A stretch of 64,000 nt of DNA from Nonomuraea sediminis (GTDB taxonomy: Bacteria; Actinomycetota; Actinomycetes; Streptosporangiales; Streptosporangiaceae): positions 744,001 through 808,000 of the forward strand of contig NZ_JAHDTI010000003.1 of the NCBI RefSeq assembly GCF_018531495.1. The letters run 5' to 3'. This document shows positions 42,052 to 49,539 of the stretch, piece by piece. The translations under genes and the position numbers were made by a program. How positions within the stretch are numbered: the stretch's first letter is position 1; each line of letters starts with the position of its first letter. Under the pieces are notes generated by a model. The model was given only the letters and a program-made list of their open reading frames with translations. It did not search any database and was not told where the DNA came from.

Positions 42052-42411
42052 CTATACAAACCAGTCCTCAGTCCTGAACATGCGTGCCGCGTCGATCGCG
42101 AACGGTGTGCCTTCACATGGATCGGCACCCGCCTCCAGCAGCGCGTTCACCACATCGCGCTCCTTGTTGAACACTGCACCCCTGGCGGCCTCTGGCCCCC
42201 TGAAGTCAGCCCGGCCCGGTCGGCGCCGGGGCCGAGGTGGCGAGCCGCCGGTATCAGCAAACTGTCACCTTTGCCGTCGGCGAGGTCCTGGGCCTCGAGC
42301 GGTTCCGTGTCACCCGCCCTGGCCAGGTCGGACATCCGGGTCCCCGGCCATGCGTCCCATTCCTCATCGATAAAGTGCGCTGCACGGAATCGTTCCGGCT
42401 CGCCGTAGGTT
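42052..42411 (-). pseudogene. Decayed ankyrin-repeat protein gene
   Basis: Two frames of the minus strand keep parts of an ankyrin protein. Upstream (about 42405-42235) reads IDEEWDAWPG, then MSDLARAGDTEPLEAQDLAD and GKGDSLLIPAARHL, the usual first repeat of bacterial ankyrin proteins. Downstream, in another frame, is GAVFNKERDVVNALLEAGAD followed by PCEGTPFAIDAARMF and a TAG at 42054-42052. The middle repeat is missing or scrambled and the frames do not join, so it is broken by at least one deletion and a frameshift. No intact start was found. Confidence 0.7.
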
Positions 42412-42446
42412 CAGGAGAGAGTACCTAAGGGAAAGGCTGTCCAACC

Positions 42447-43349
42447 GTGTTCGACCCGACGGACCTCTATAAGCTCGCCGACGACGTGCCGTCGCTCGCC
42501 GAGCCGGTGCTGCTTTACCACTTCGACGGTTTCGTCGACGCGGGCGGCGCCGGGCGGCTCGCGCTCGGCCACCTGCTCGCCGAGCTGGAGCACCGGGTTG
42601 TCGCGACCTTTGACGTGGACCGGCTCCTCGACTATCGCTCCCGGCGGCCGATCATGACCTTCGACACCGACCGGTGGGTCGAGATCGAGAGTCCGGAACT
42701 AGCGGTCCACGCGACCCAGGACGCGACCGGCACCCCGTTCCTGATCATGACTGGGCCGGAGCCCGACCGTGAGTGGGAGGTGTTCACTCAGGCCGTGGGC
42801 GCGATGGTCGACTATTTCGGGGTGAGCAAGCTGGTCACCGTGCACGGCATCCCGATGGCGGTGCCGCACACGCGGCCGCTCGGCCTCACCATGCACGCCA
42901 GCCGCCCTGAGCTGATCAACGCCCAGACCAGCTCCTTCGGCCGGGTCCAGGTGCCGGGCAGCGCGGCCGCGCTGCTCGAGTTCCGTCTGGGCGCCCAGGG
43001 CCACGACGCGCTCGGCTACGCGGTCCACGTGCCGCACTACCTGTCGCAGGCCGAGTACCCGACCGCCGCGGTCACGGCCCTGGAGGCGGTCACGCGCGGG
43101 ACGGGGCTGGTCTTCCCGATGGACACGCTGCGCGACGCCGCCGAGCGGACGCTGACGGAGATCGAGGAGCAGATCCAGGCCTCCTCCGAGCTGTCGACCG
43201 CGATCAGCGGGCTGGAGCAGCAGTACGACGCGTTCGCGGCGGGCTCCGACCGCGAGAACCTGATGGCCGAGCCCATCCCCATGCCCACGGGCGACGAGCT
43301 CGCCGCCCAGTTCGAGGCCTTCCTCGCCGACAGGGAGGAAGACCTCTAG
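42447..43349 (+). CDS. PAC2-family protein (proteasome assembly chaperone-like)
   Basis: A 300-residue protein of the PAC2 family, common in Actinobacteria. Typical segments are VLLYHFDGFVDAGGAGRLAL near the N-terminus, VATFDVDRLLDYRSRRPIMTF, and FLIMTGPEPDREWEVFTQAV. The central VTVHGIPMAVPHTRPLGLTMHA and the C-terminal helical tail with EIEEQIQASSELSTAI also fit. Relatives of eukaryotic PAC2 assist 20S proteasome assembly, and actinobacteria do have proteasomes, but the bacterial role is unproven. GTG 42447 follows AAGGGAAAGG. Its stop shares CTAG with the convergent SDR gene. Confidence 0.9.
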   Translation: MFDPTDLYKLADDVPSLAEPVLLYHFDGFVDAGGAGRLALGHLLAELEHRVVATFDVDRLLDYRSRRPIMTFDTDRWVEIESPELAVHATQDATGTPFLIMTGPEPDREWEVFTQAVGAMVDYFGVSKLVTVHGIPMAVPHTRPLGLTMHASRPELINAQTSSFGRVQVPGSAAALLEFRLGAQGHDALGYAVHVPHYLSQAEYPTAAVTALEAVTRGTGLVFPMDTLRDAAERTLTEIEEQIQASSELSTAISGLEQQYDAFAAGSDRENLMAEPIPMPTGDELAAQFEAFLADREEDL

Positions 43350-44107
43350 AGCCGGGGTCCGAGGAAGCAGCCGCCGGAGGCGTCGATGACCTGGCCGGTC
43401 ACCCAGCGCCCGGCCTCGGAGGCCAGGAAGCCGACCACGTCGGCGATGTCGGCGGGCTGCCCGGCCCTGGGGATGGCGTTGCCGCTGCCGACCATCTGCT
43501 GGACCTGCGGGTTGTCCTGCATCCACGGGTTCATGTCCGTGACGGTCGGGCCGGGCGAAACGGCGTTGACCGTGATGCCGCGCGGGCCGACCACGTTGGC
43601 CAGGCTCAGCGCCAGCACCTCCGCGGGCGCCTTGCTCATCGAGTAGCCGAGCTCGGGCATCGCGATGCGGGTGGCGCCCGTGGAGATGTTGACGATGCGG
43701 CCGCCGTCGTTGAGCAGGGGCAGCGCCCGCTGGGTGATGAACAGCGGCGCCTTGGCGTTGACGGCGATCAGCCGGTCGAACACCTCGGGCGTGATCTCGT
43801 CGATCGACGAGGGCGCGTTGATCGCCGCGTTGTTCACCAGGACGTCCAGCCGTACCTGTCCCGTGCGCTGGCGCAGCCCGGCCTCGAGCCCGGCGAACAG
43901 CGTGTCGACGTCGCCGGGTGCGCCGAGCAGCGCGCGGACGGGGAAGGCCTGCCCGCCCTGCTTCTCGATCAGCGTGATCGTCTCGTGGGCGGCCGCCTCG
44001 TTCTCGCCGTAGTGCACGGCCACCAGCGCGCCGTCGGCCGCCAGCCGCTGCGCGATGGCCCGGCCGATTCCCCGCGAAGCACCCGTCACCAGAGCGGTCC
44101 TGATCAT
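43346..44107 (-). CDS. Short-chain dehydrogenase/reductase
   Basis: A 253-residue SDR. Cofactor motif TGASRGIG is at the N-terminus, followed by NNAAINAPSS (NNAG variant). The catalytic Ser is in IVNISTGAT and Tyr-Lys is in GYSMSKAPAEV. PGPTVTDM is the usual loop and the C-terminus ends GGCFLGP(R). Basic residues after the glycine motif (HYGENEAAA region) suggest NADPH use. ATG 44107 is chosen over 44119, since GGAGAAGG lies just ahead of it. The gene is divergent from the Gfo/Idh oxidoreductase and converges on PAC2, sharing the stop-codon CTAG. Confidence 0.9.
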   Translation of the reverse strand: MIRTALVTGASRGIGRAIAQRLAADGALVAVHYGENEAAAHETITLIEKQGGQAFPVRALLGAPGDVDTLFAGLEAGLRQRTGQVRLDVLVNNAAINAPSSIDEITPEVFDRLIAVNAKAPLFITQRALPLLNDGGRIVNISTGATRIAMPELGYSMSKAPAEVLALSLANVVGPRGITVNAVSPGPTVTDMNPWMQDNPQVQQMVGSGNAIPRAGQPADIADVVGFLASEAGRWVTGQVIDASGGCFLGPRL

Positions 44108-44195
44108 GTCCTTCTCCATTCGTCGTGGTTGACGGAACAGAGATTCCCCGGTGCCGCTGACCGCCCGCTGACAACCTGCTGACTACGCTGGGCCG

Positions 44196-45236
44196 ATGGA
44201 CGACATCAGGGTGGGACTGGTCGGGTACGGCGTGGCCGGGGCGTACTTCCACGCCCCGCTGATCCACGCGACCCCGGGCCTGCGCCTGGCCGCCGTGGTG
44301 ACGCGGAACCCGGAGCGGGCCGCCGAGGTGACGGCCAGGTACGGCGCGACCCCGGTCGGCGACGTCGAGGCGCTGGCGGGCGCCTGCGACCTGGTCGTGG
44401 TGGCCTCGCCGAACAGGACGCACGTCACGACCGCGAACTGGGCGCTGAGCCAGGGCCTGCCCGTGGTCGTGGACAAGCCGCTGGCCAGGACCGCCGAGGA
44501 GGCACGCCTGCTGGTGCGGACGGCGCGCGAGCGGGGCCTGATGCTGACCGTGTTCCAGAACCGGCGCTGGGACGGAGACTTCCTGACGCTCGCCAAGCTG
44601 GTCGAGGCGGGCACTCTGGGCGAGGTCTACCGCATGGAGTCCCGCTTCGACAGATGGCGGCCGCGGCCGAAGGGCGGCTGGCGGGAGACGGGCGGGACGG
44701 AGGAGATGGCGGGCCTGCTGTACGACCTCGGCAGCCACCTGGTCGACCAGGCGCTGCGGCTGTTCGGCCCGGCCGTACGCGTCTACGCCGAGACCGACGT
44801 GCGCAGGCAGGGCGTGAAGGCCGACGACGACACGTTCGTCGCGCTGACGCACGCCGACGGGGTCCGGTCACACCTGTGGGCGAGCGCGCTGGCCGCCCAG
44901 CTCGGGCCGCGCTTCCGCGTCCTGGGGTCGCAGGGCGCCTACGTCAAGTACGGCCTGGACGTCCAGGAGGCCCGCCTGCGGGCGGGCCTGTCGCCGCTCC
45001 AGCCGGAATTCGGCGCGGAGCCCGAGGACTACTGGGGCCTGGCGGGCACCGACGACGTCAAGCAGCGCATCCCGACGGAGGAGGGGCGCTACCTGGACTT
45101 CTACCGCGGCGTCGAGGCGGCCGTGCGGCACGGCGGGCCGCCGCCGGTCGACCCGGAGGAGGTGATCCGCGGCCTGACGGTGCTGGAGGCGGCGCACCTG
45201 TCGGCCACGCAGGGCATCGAGGTGCACCTGTCCTAG
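44196..45236 (+). CDS. Gfo/Idh/MocA-family oxidoreductase
   Basis: A 346-residue NAD(P)-dependent dehydrogenase. N-terminal VGLVGYGVAGAYFHAPLI carries the GxGxxG-like Rossmann motif. VVVASPNRTHVTTANWALSQ and PVVVDKPLARTAEEA contain the family's conserved EKP-type motif (here DKP). The C-terminal half is the alpha/beta substrate domain with YDLGSHLVDQALRLFG. Substrates in this family are sugars, inositols or bilins. It is similar to YdgJ-like oxidoreductases. Its TAG stop lies on the CTAG shared with the convergent phosphatase gene. Confidence 0.92.
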   Translation: MDDIRVGLVGYGVAGAYFHAPLIHATPGLRLAAVVTRNPERAAEVTARYGATPVGDVEALAGACDLVVVASPNRTHVTTANWALSQGLPVVVDKPLARTAEEARLLVRTARERGLMLTVFQNRRWDGDFLTLAKLVEAGTLGEVYRMESRFDRWRPRPKGGWRETGGTEEMAGLLYDLGSHLVDQALRLFGPAVRVYAETDVRRQGVKADDDTFVALTHADGVRSHLWASALAAQLGPRFRVLGSQGAYVKYGLDVQEARLRAGLSPLQPEFGAEPEDYWGLAGTDDVKQRIPTEEGRYLDFYRGVEAAVRHGGPPPVDPEEVIRGLTVLEAAHLSATQGIEVHLS

Positions 45237-46024
45237 TCGCGCAGCCTGGCCCGCATCGCGGCGCTGTCCTCGGCGGTCCAGCCGTAGGACTCCAGCCAGG
45301 CCATCGGCCCGCCGAAGCGCTCCTCGAGCACGTTGAAGAACTGCAGGATGTAGCGTGGCCGCGGCATGTGGTCGTCGGCGGGTCGCGAGTCCAGGTCGTC
45401 GCGGTAGGTGGTGCTGCCGCGCAGCCGGGCCAGCACCCGCTCGAGCCGCTCGCCGGTGGCCGTGTAGTCCTCGACGATCGCCTCCCTGGTGGCGCCCGCC
45501 ACCTCGAGCGCGAGCGCCGACAGCACGCCGGTGCGGTCCTTGCCCGCCGCGCAGTGCACGACGGCCGCGCCGTCGTTGAGCGCCATGGCACGCAGCGCCG
45601 CCACGACCGCGTCGGGCCGGTCGCGCAGGTAGCCGAAGTAGAACCCGGTCACCCGCAGGTCGTCGTCGAGATCACGTTCCTGCCAGGGCAGGACCTTGTC
45701 CGCGTCGATGCCGTCGGCCTCGACGTCGGTGTGGGTGCCGCCCTCGGCGAACAGGCTCAGGTGGTGGTGGGTCACCTCGGGCACCCGGGTCAGCGGGCCC
45801 GGCCCCTCCAGCGACACCTCGGCGTTGGAGCGCAGGTCCACCACGTGCCTGAGCTTGAGCTCACCGACCAGCAGCGACACGTCGCCGGAGGTGAGCCCCT
45901 GAAGATTGTCCGCCCGGAAAATCCGGCCGAAACGGGTGGCGCCGCCATCCGTCGTGGGAAGTCCTCCCAGGTCACGGGCGTTGACGGCGCCTTCGAGCGC
46001 GATCCATCTCGTCTTCTCGTTCAT
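45233..46024 (-). CDS. Tyrosine-specific protein phosphatase (PtpB/DSP-like)
   Basis: A 263-residue phosphatase. N-terminal ALEGAVNARDLGGLPTTDGG and FRADNLQGLT are typical of the mycobacterial PtpB-type family. The P-loop CX5R is HCAAGKDRTGVL with C158 and R164. The acid candidate is Asp in the YFGYLRDRPD region. KDR in the loop is associated with activity on phosphoinositides as well as phosphotyrosine in this family. The start is ATG 46024 with AGGG upstream. It is divergent from the membrane protein gene and converges on the Gfo/Idh gene (shared CTAG). Confidence 0.9.
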   Translation of the reverse strand: MNEKTRWIALEGAVNARDLGGLPTTDGGATRFGRIFRADNLQGLTSGDVSLLVGELKLRHVVDLRSNAEVSLEGPGPLTRVPEVTHHHLSLFAEGGTHTDVEADGIDADKVLPWQERDLDDDLRVTGFYFGYLRDRPDAVVAALRAMALNDGAAVVHCAAGKDRTGVLSALALEVAGATREAIVEDYTATGERLERVLARLRGSTTYRDDLDSRPADDHMPRPRYILQFFNVLEERFGGPMAWLESYGWTAEDSAAMRARLRD

Positions 46025-46088
46025 TGATTCGACCCTATATGTCCGCCAAAGCTGAGCGGATTCGAGGTTCATAACGCAGCATGAACGT

Positions 46089-46961
46089 ATGGGTCCACGC
46101 CTTCTGCCTCCCGCGCTGGTGATCGATCCATCACTGCCGTCCGACGTCGTCTTCGAGCTGCGGGCCGCTCCGCACCTGCTCAGGATGGCCAGGACAGGCA
46201 GAAGGATCGAGCGCACCTACAGCCCCACCCTGCCCTTGGCGGTGCTCGGCTTCATGGTCGTGCTGTGGTTCGCCACCGGCGGGCCGGGCCCCATGGTCAT
46301 CTCGATCGTGGTGGCGCTGTTCATGGCGGGCAGGTGGGCCTCCGTCGACGCGGCCAACCGGTCGGCCAGGCGGCGGCTGAAGCTGGCCTACGACTACGCG
46401 GCCCACTACGTGCTGCCCGAGGATCTGGACCACCCCTGCCAGATGCTGCTGCGCCGGGCGCAGGACGCGGTGGAGATCATCCTGTCCTCGCAGGTGAACA
46501 GGGCGGGTTTCATCGACACGATCAACAACCAGGTGACGCTGCCCGAGGAGGTGTGGCAGATCGCCCAGCGCCTGACGAACCTGTCGCGGATGCACGCCGA
46601 GCACTCCCGGCTCGTCCCGCGCAACGTCCCGTCGGGGATGGAGGAGGCGTTCAGGCCGTACACCTCCGCGCTGGACGCCGCCTGGACGTCGCTGTCGAAG
46701 CGGGTGCGCCAGCTCGAGCGCTACGCCAAGCAGGTGCAGCGGGCCGACCGGGTCTTCCACGCCCACCAGCGGCTGGACGCGCTGGTCGCGCGGACGCCCG
46801 AATACCAGGCGCTGGTCGCCGACACGCTCCGCGACGACCTGGCGCGGGCGCACATCAAGGAGCTGGCCGAGCAGGCGGCCGGCGCCCGCAGGCTGTTCGA
46901 GGAGAGCATCGCGCGGGCCAGGGAGACGGCCGGCGAGCTGCTCAGGAACCCGCTCTCCTGA
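46089..46961 (+). CDS. Conserved membrane protein of unknown function
   Basis: A 290-residue protein not recognised beyond being a likely actinobacterial conserved protein. It has a hydrophilic N-terminus, two hydrophobic helices (about 49-62 and 66-82, LPLAVLGFMVVLWFATGG and PMVISIVVALFMAG), then a long charged helical cytoplasmic part (90-290). The SKRVRQLERYAKQVQRADRV stretch is a probable coiled coil. The topology suggests a membrane-anchored helical scaffold. Its end overlaps the convergent NB-ARC gene by 20 bp; PTP is divergent. Confidence 0.75.
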   Translation: MGPRLLPPALVIDPSLPSDVVFELRAAPHLLRMARTGRRIERTYSPTLPLAVLGFMVVLWFATGGPGPMVISIVVALFMAGRWASVDAANRSARRRLKLAYDYAAHYVLPEDLDHPCQMLLRRAQDAVEIILSSQVNRAGFIDTINNQVTLPEEVWQIAQRLTNLSRMHAEHSRLVPRNVPSGMEEAFRPYTSALDAAWTSLSKRVRQLERYAKQVQRADRVFHAHQRLDALVARTPEYQALVADTLRDDLARAHIKELAEQAAGARRLFEESIARARETAGELLRNPLS

Positions 46962-49470
46962 GCAGCTCCAGGGTGCGCCGCATGCCCGCCTCGTTGCCCA
47001 GGCTGCGGTAGATCTCCCTGGCCTGCTCGAGCGGCTCCACGGCGGCCCCGGAGCCGCCGGTGTCCAGGTGCGCCTCGCCCAGGTAGCGCAGGCTCAGCGC
47101 CATCCACCAGCGGTCGTCCAGCTCCTCGAAGGCCTGTACGGCACGCCGCAGCTCCCGCTCCGACTCCTCGATCCGGCCGAGCCTGGCCAGCGCCCGCCCG
47201 GTCGACAGCGCGGTGCGGGCCACGCCCCACGAGTCGCCCAGGGCCGCCAGGATCTCCTCGGCCCGCCGTACCATCTCCAGCTCGCGCAGGCCGTTGGACG
47301 GATCGCCGACCTCGCCGGCGGCGCGCAGGCAGCGTGCCTCCTCCCACAGCTCGCCACGCTGCCTGAACATCTCGGCGGCGCGGTTGAGGTTGTGGCCCGC
47401 CTTGGCGAAGCCGGCCATGGCCTCCCGGTGGTCGCCCTCGCGGCTCTGCCCGCGCGCCTGGGCGGCGATCACCTCGCCGTAGGCGCGCAGCGTCTGCGCC
47501 TCGGAGTAGCGGTTGCCGTCGCGCTTGAACACCTCCAGGGCGTCCTCGAGCAGCTCGCGCGCCTCCTCCGGGCGGCGCTCGGCCAGGCGCATCTCGGCCA
47601 GGTTGCGCTGCGTGCGGGCCAGCCACCACAGGTCGTCCTCGCCCTTGAACGCGGTGATCGCGCCGATGAGGAACTCCTGCGCCCTGTCCAGGTGCCCGTC
47701 GCTGAACAGGCTCATGCCGACCGTGCGCATCGCCCTGGCCGCCCACCACGACTCGCCCAGCCCGGTGAACAGCTCCAGCGCCCGCTCGGCGTCAGCGCGG
47801 GCCGCCGCGCGCCTGCCCAGCCCGCCCTGTACGGCGGCGCGGTCCATCAGCGAGATGCCCAGGGCACGGCGGTCGCCGGAGCGCTCGGCGGCCTGGCAGC
47901 CCAGCTCGGCGACCGCCGCCCAGTCACTCCAGTAGGCGCGCAGCGAGTGGCACAGCGAGCAGAACGCCCTGGCCAGGCCCCAGGTCAGGTCCCACAGCTG
48001 GAGCTGGCTGGCCAGGGAGACCATCGCGATCAGCGACAGGCGTTCGGCGTTGAGCCAGTCGCCCGCGTGCACCTGGCCGGCGCCGGTCGAGCGGTGGCCG
48101 CCCCTGCTCCAGTCCTGCGGCCAGCGTTCCTGGGCGGCTTCCTCGGCGCGGCGGCGGTAGCCGTACAGGACCCGCTCGATCGCGGCGCGGCGGCGGGGCT
48201 CGTCCTCCTGGGTCAGCTCGGCGGCGAAGACGCGGACCAGGTCGTGCAGGCGGTAGCGGATCGTGCCGGTCTGGTCGGTGCCGGACGACTCGGCAAGCTG
48301 GGCGTCGATGAGCGCCTCGAGCTGGTCGCCGCCGTCCAGGACGGAGATGTCGAGCAGCTCGCCCGCCACCCAGCCGGGCACGTCGGGCGAGGTGAGCGAG
48401 GACAGCAGGCGCAGCAGGCGGCGCTGCATGCCGGTGCAGTCGTCGTAGCTGAGCTGCACCGAGGCGCGCACACTCTTGTCCAGGGTGGGGCCGAGCTCCA
48501 GCTGGTCCAGCCGGCGACGCTCGTCGCTGAGGCGGCCGGCCATCTCGCGCAGTGTCCACTGCTCGCGGGTGGCCAGTCGGCCGCCGCAGATGCTGATCGC
48601 CAGGGGCAGGTTGTCGCACAGCGCCACGATCTGCTTGGCCGAGGCCAGGTCGTCCACGACGCGCTCGCCGCCCGCCAGCCTGGCCAGCAGCTCCACGCCC
48701 TGCGCCTCGCTGAACTGGCCGAGCTGCTTGTCGAAGGTGGCGCCCAGGAACAGCGGCTGGCGCGAGGAGACGAGCACGGCGCAGCCGGGTTCGGCGGGGA
48801 TGAGCGGTTTGACCTGCTGGGCGGTGTGGGCGTTGTCCAGGCCGATGAGGATCCTGCGGCCCTTGGTCCAGGTCAGCCAGAGCTTGCGTAACTCGTCCAG
48901 CCCGCCGGGATCGGTGGTCAGGCGGACGCCGAGCGCCCGCAGGAAGCCGATCAGCACCTCCTCAGGCCGCACCTCGGCGTCGACGCCGCCGCGCAGGTTG
49001 GCGTACAGGCGGCCGTCGGGGAACCACTGCGCGGCCTCCTGGGCGAAGCGGGCCAGCAGCGCCGACTTGCCGATGCCGCCCCTGCCGTACACCGAGACGA
49101 CCAGCGACGGGCCGAGGTCCTTGGCCTTCCTGCGGGCGGTGAACACCTGGCGCAGCTCGGCGAGGTCGTCGACGCGGCCGGTGAAGTGCTCGGGCGCGGG
49201 CGGCCACTGGTCGGGCGGGCGCCACTGCGCCTCGCCCGCGGTGATGGCCGGCTGGTCCTGCTTGCCGGTGGTGGCCCAGGTCGTCAGGCCCACCAGCAGC
49301 GCGGCCCCGGCGGTCAGCCCGACCTTGGCCAGCGGCGGCACGTCCCAGTCGACCAGCGCGGCCAGCACGCTCGCGGCGGCCGCGGCGATCCCCGCGGCGA
49401 CGGGCGCGGCCAGCGGGATCCCCCTCCGCCGGCGCTTCGGTTCCTCCGGCGGTGACAGCGGGCCTGTCAA
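46942..49470 (-). CDS. Membrane-anchored NB-ARC/TPR STAND protein
   Basis: An 842-residue protein. After a basic tail (PKRRRRG) come two hydrophobic helices (about 19-39 and 48-66), then an NB-ARC domain: Walker A GRGGIGKS (129-136), Walker B GRRILIGLDNAHTAQ, the CAVLVSSRQPL sensor and CDNLPLAISICGGRLA. A winged-helix-like ARC part (YRLHDLVRVFAAEL) follows. From about residue 450 it is TPR repeats to the end. No HTH or nuclease effector is visible, so the membrane helices may be the effector or anchor. TTG 49470 with AGAGGGGG ahead is preferred over the longer frame. It follows the M6 protease gene, separated by a terminator. Confidence 0.87.
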   Translation of the reverse strand: MTGPLSPPEEPKRRRRGIPLAAPVAAGIAAAAASVLAALVDWDVPPLAKVGLTAGAALLVGLTTWATTGKQDQPAITAGEAQWRPPDQWPPAPEHFTGRVDDLAELRQVFTARRKAKDLGPSLVVSVYGRGGIGKSALLARFAQEAAQWFPDGRLYANLRGGVDAEVRPEEVLIGFLRALGVRLTTDPGGLDELRKLWLTWTKGRRILIGLDNAHTAQQVKPLIPAEPGCAVLVSSRQPLFLGATFDKQLGQFSEAQGVELLARLAGGERVVDDLASAKQIVALCDNLPLAISICGGRLATREQWTLREMAGRLSDERRRLDQLELGPTLDKSVRASVQLSYDDCTGMQRRLLRLLSSLTSPDVPGWVAGELLDISVLDGGDQLEALIDAQLAESSGTDQTGTIRYRLHDLVRVFAAELTQEDEPRRRAAIERVLYGYRRRAEEAAQERWPQDWSRGGHRSTGAGQVHAGDWLNAERLSLIAMVSLASQLQLWDLTWGLARAFCSLCHSLRAYWSDWAAVAELGCQAAERSGDRRALGISLMDRAAVQGGLGRRAAARADAERALELFTGLGESWWAARAMRTVGMSLFSDGHLDRAQEFLIGAITAFKGEDDLWWLARTQRNLAEMRLAERRPEEARELLEDALEVFKRDGNRYSEAQTLRAYGEVIAAQARGQSREGDHREAMAGFAKAGHNLNRAAEMFRQRGELWEEARCLRAAGEVGDPSNGLRELEMVRRAEEILAALGDSWGVARTALSTGRALARLGRIEESERELRRAVQAFEELDDRWWMALSLRYLGEAHLDTGGSGAAVEPLEQAREIYRSLGNEAGMRRTLELLRRAGS

Positions 49471-49500
49471 TGAACACCCCCTCTGGGGTGATTCAACGCG

Positions 49501-49532
49501 ATGGGGTACGGCTCGCGCCAGCCGTACCCCAT
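49501..49532 (-). terminator. Perfect 13-bp hairpin after the M6 metalloprotease gene
   Basis: ATGGGGTACGGCT (49501-49513) and AGCCGTACCCCAT (49520-49532) are perfect inverted arms with a 6-nt loop, beginning 8 nt beyond the protease stop codon in the minus direction and ending 31 nt before the NB-ARC start. No U-tract follows, as in many high-GC terminators. Confidence 0.75.
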
Positions 49533-49539
49533 CATTCAC

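Noticed and set aside
26945-46024. Regulator, MFS, methyltransferases, P450 and terpene synthase read as one biosynthetic gene cluster
   Set aside because: Strands alternate, housekeeping-type genes intervene and no scaffold-forming enzyme other than the distant terpene synthase is present, so a single cluster is not supported.
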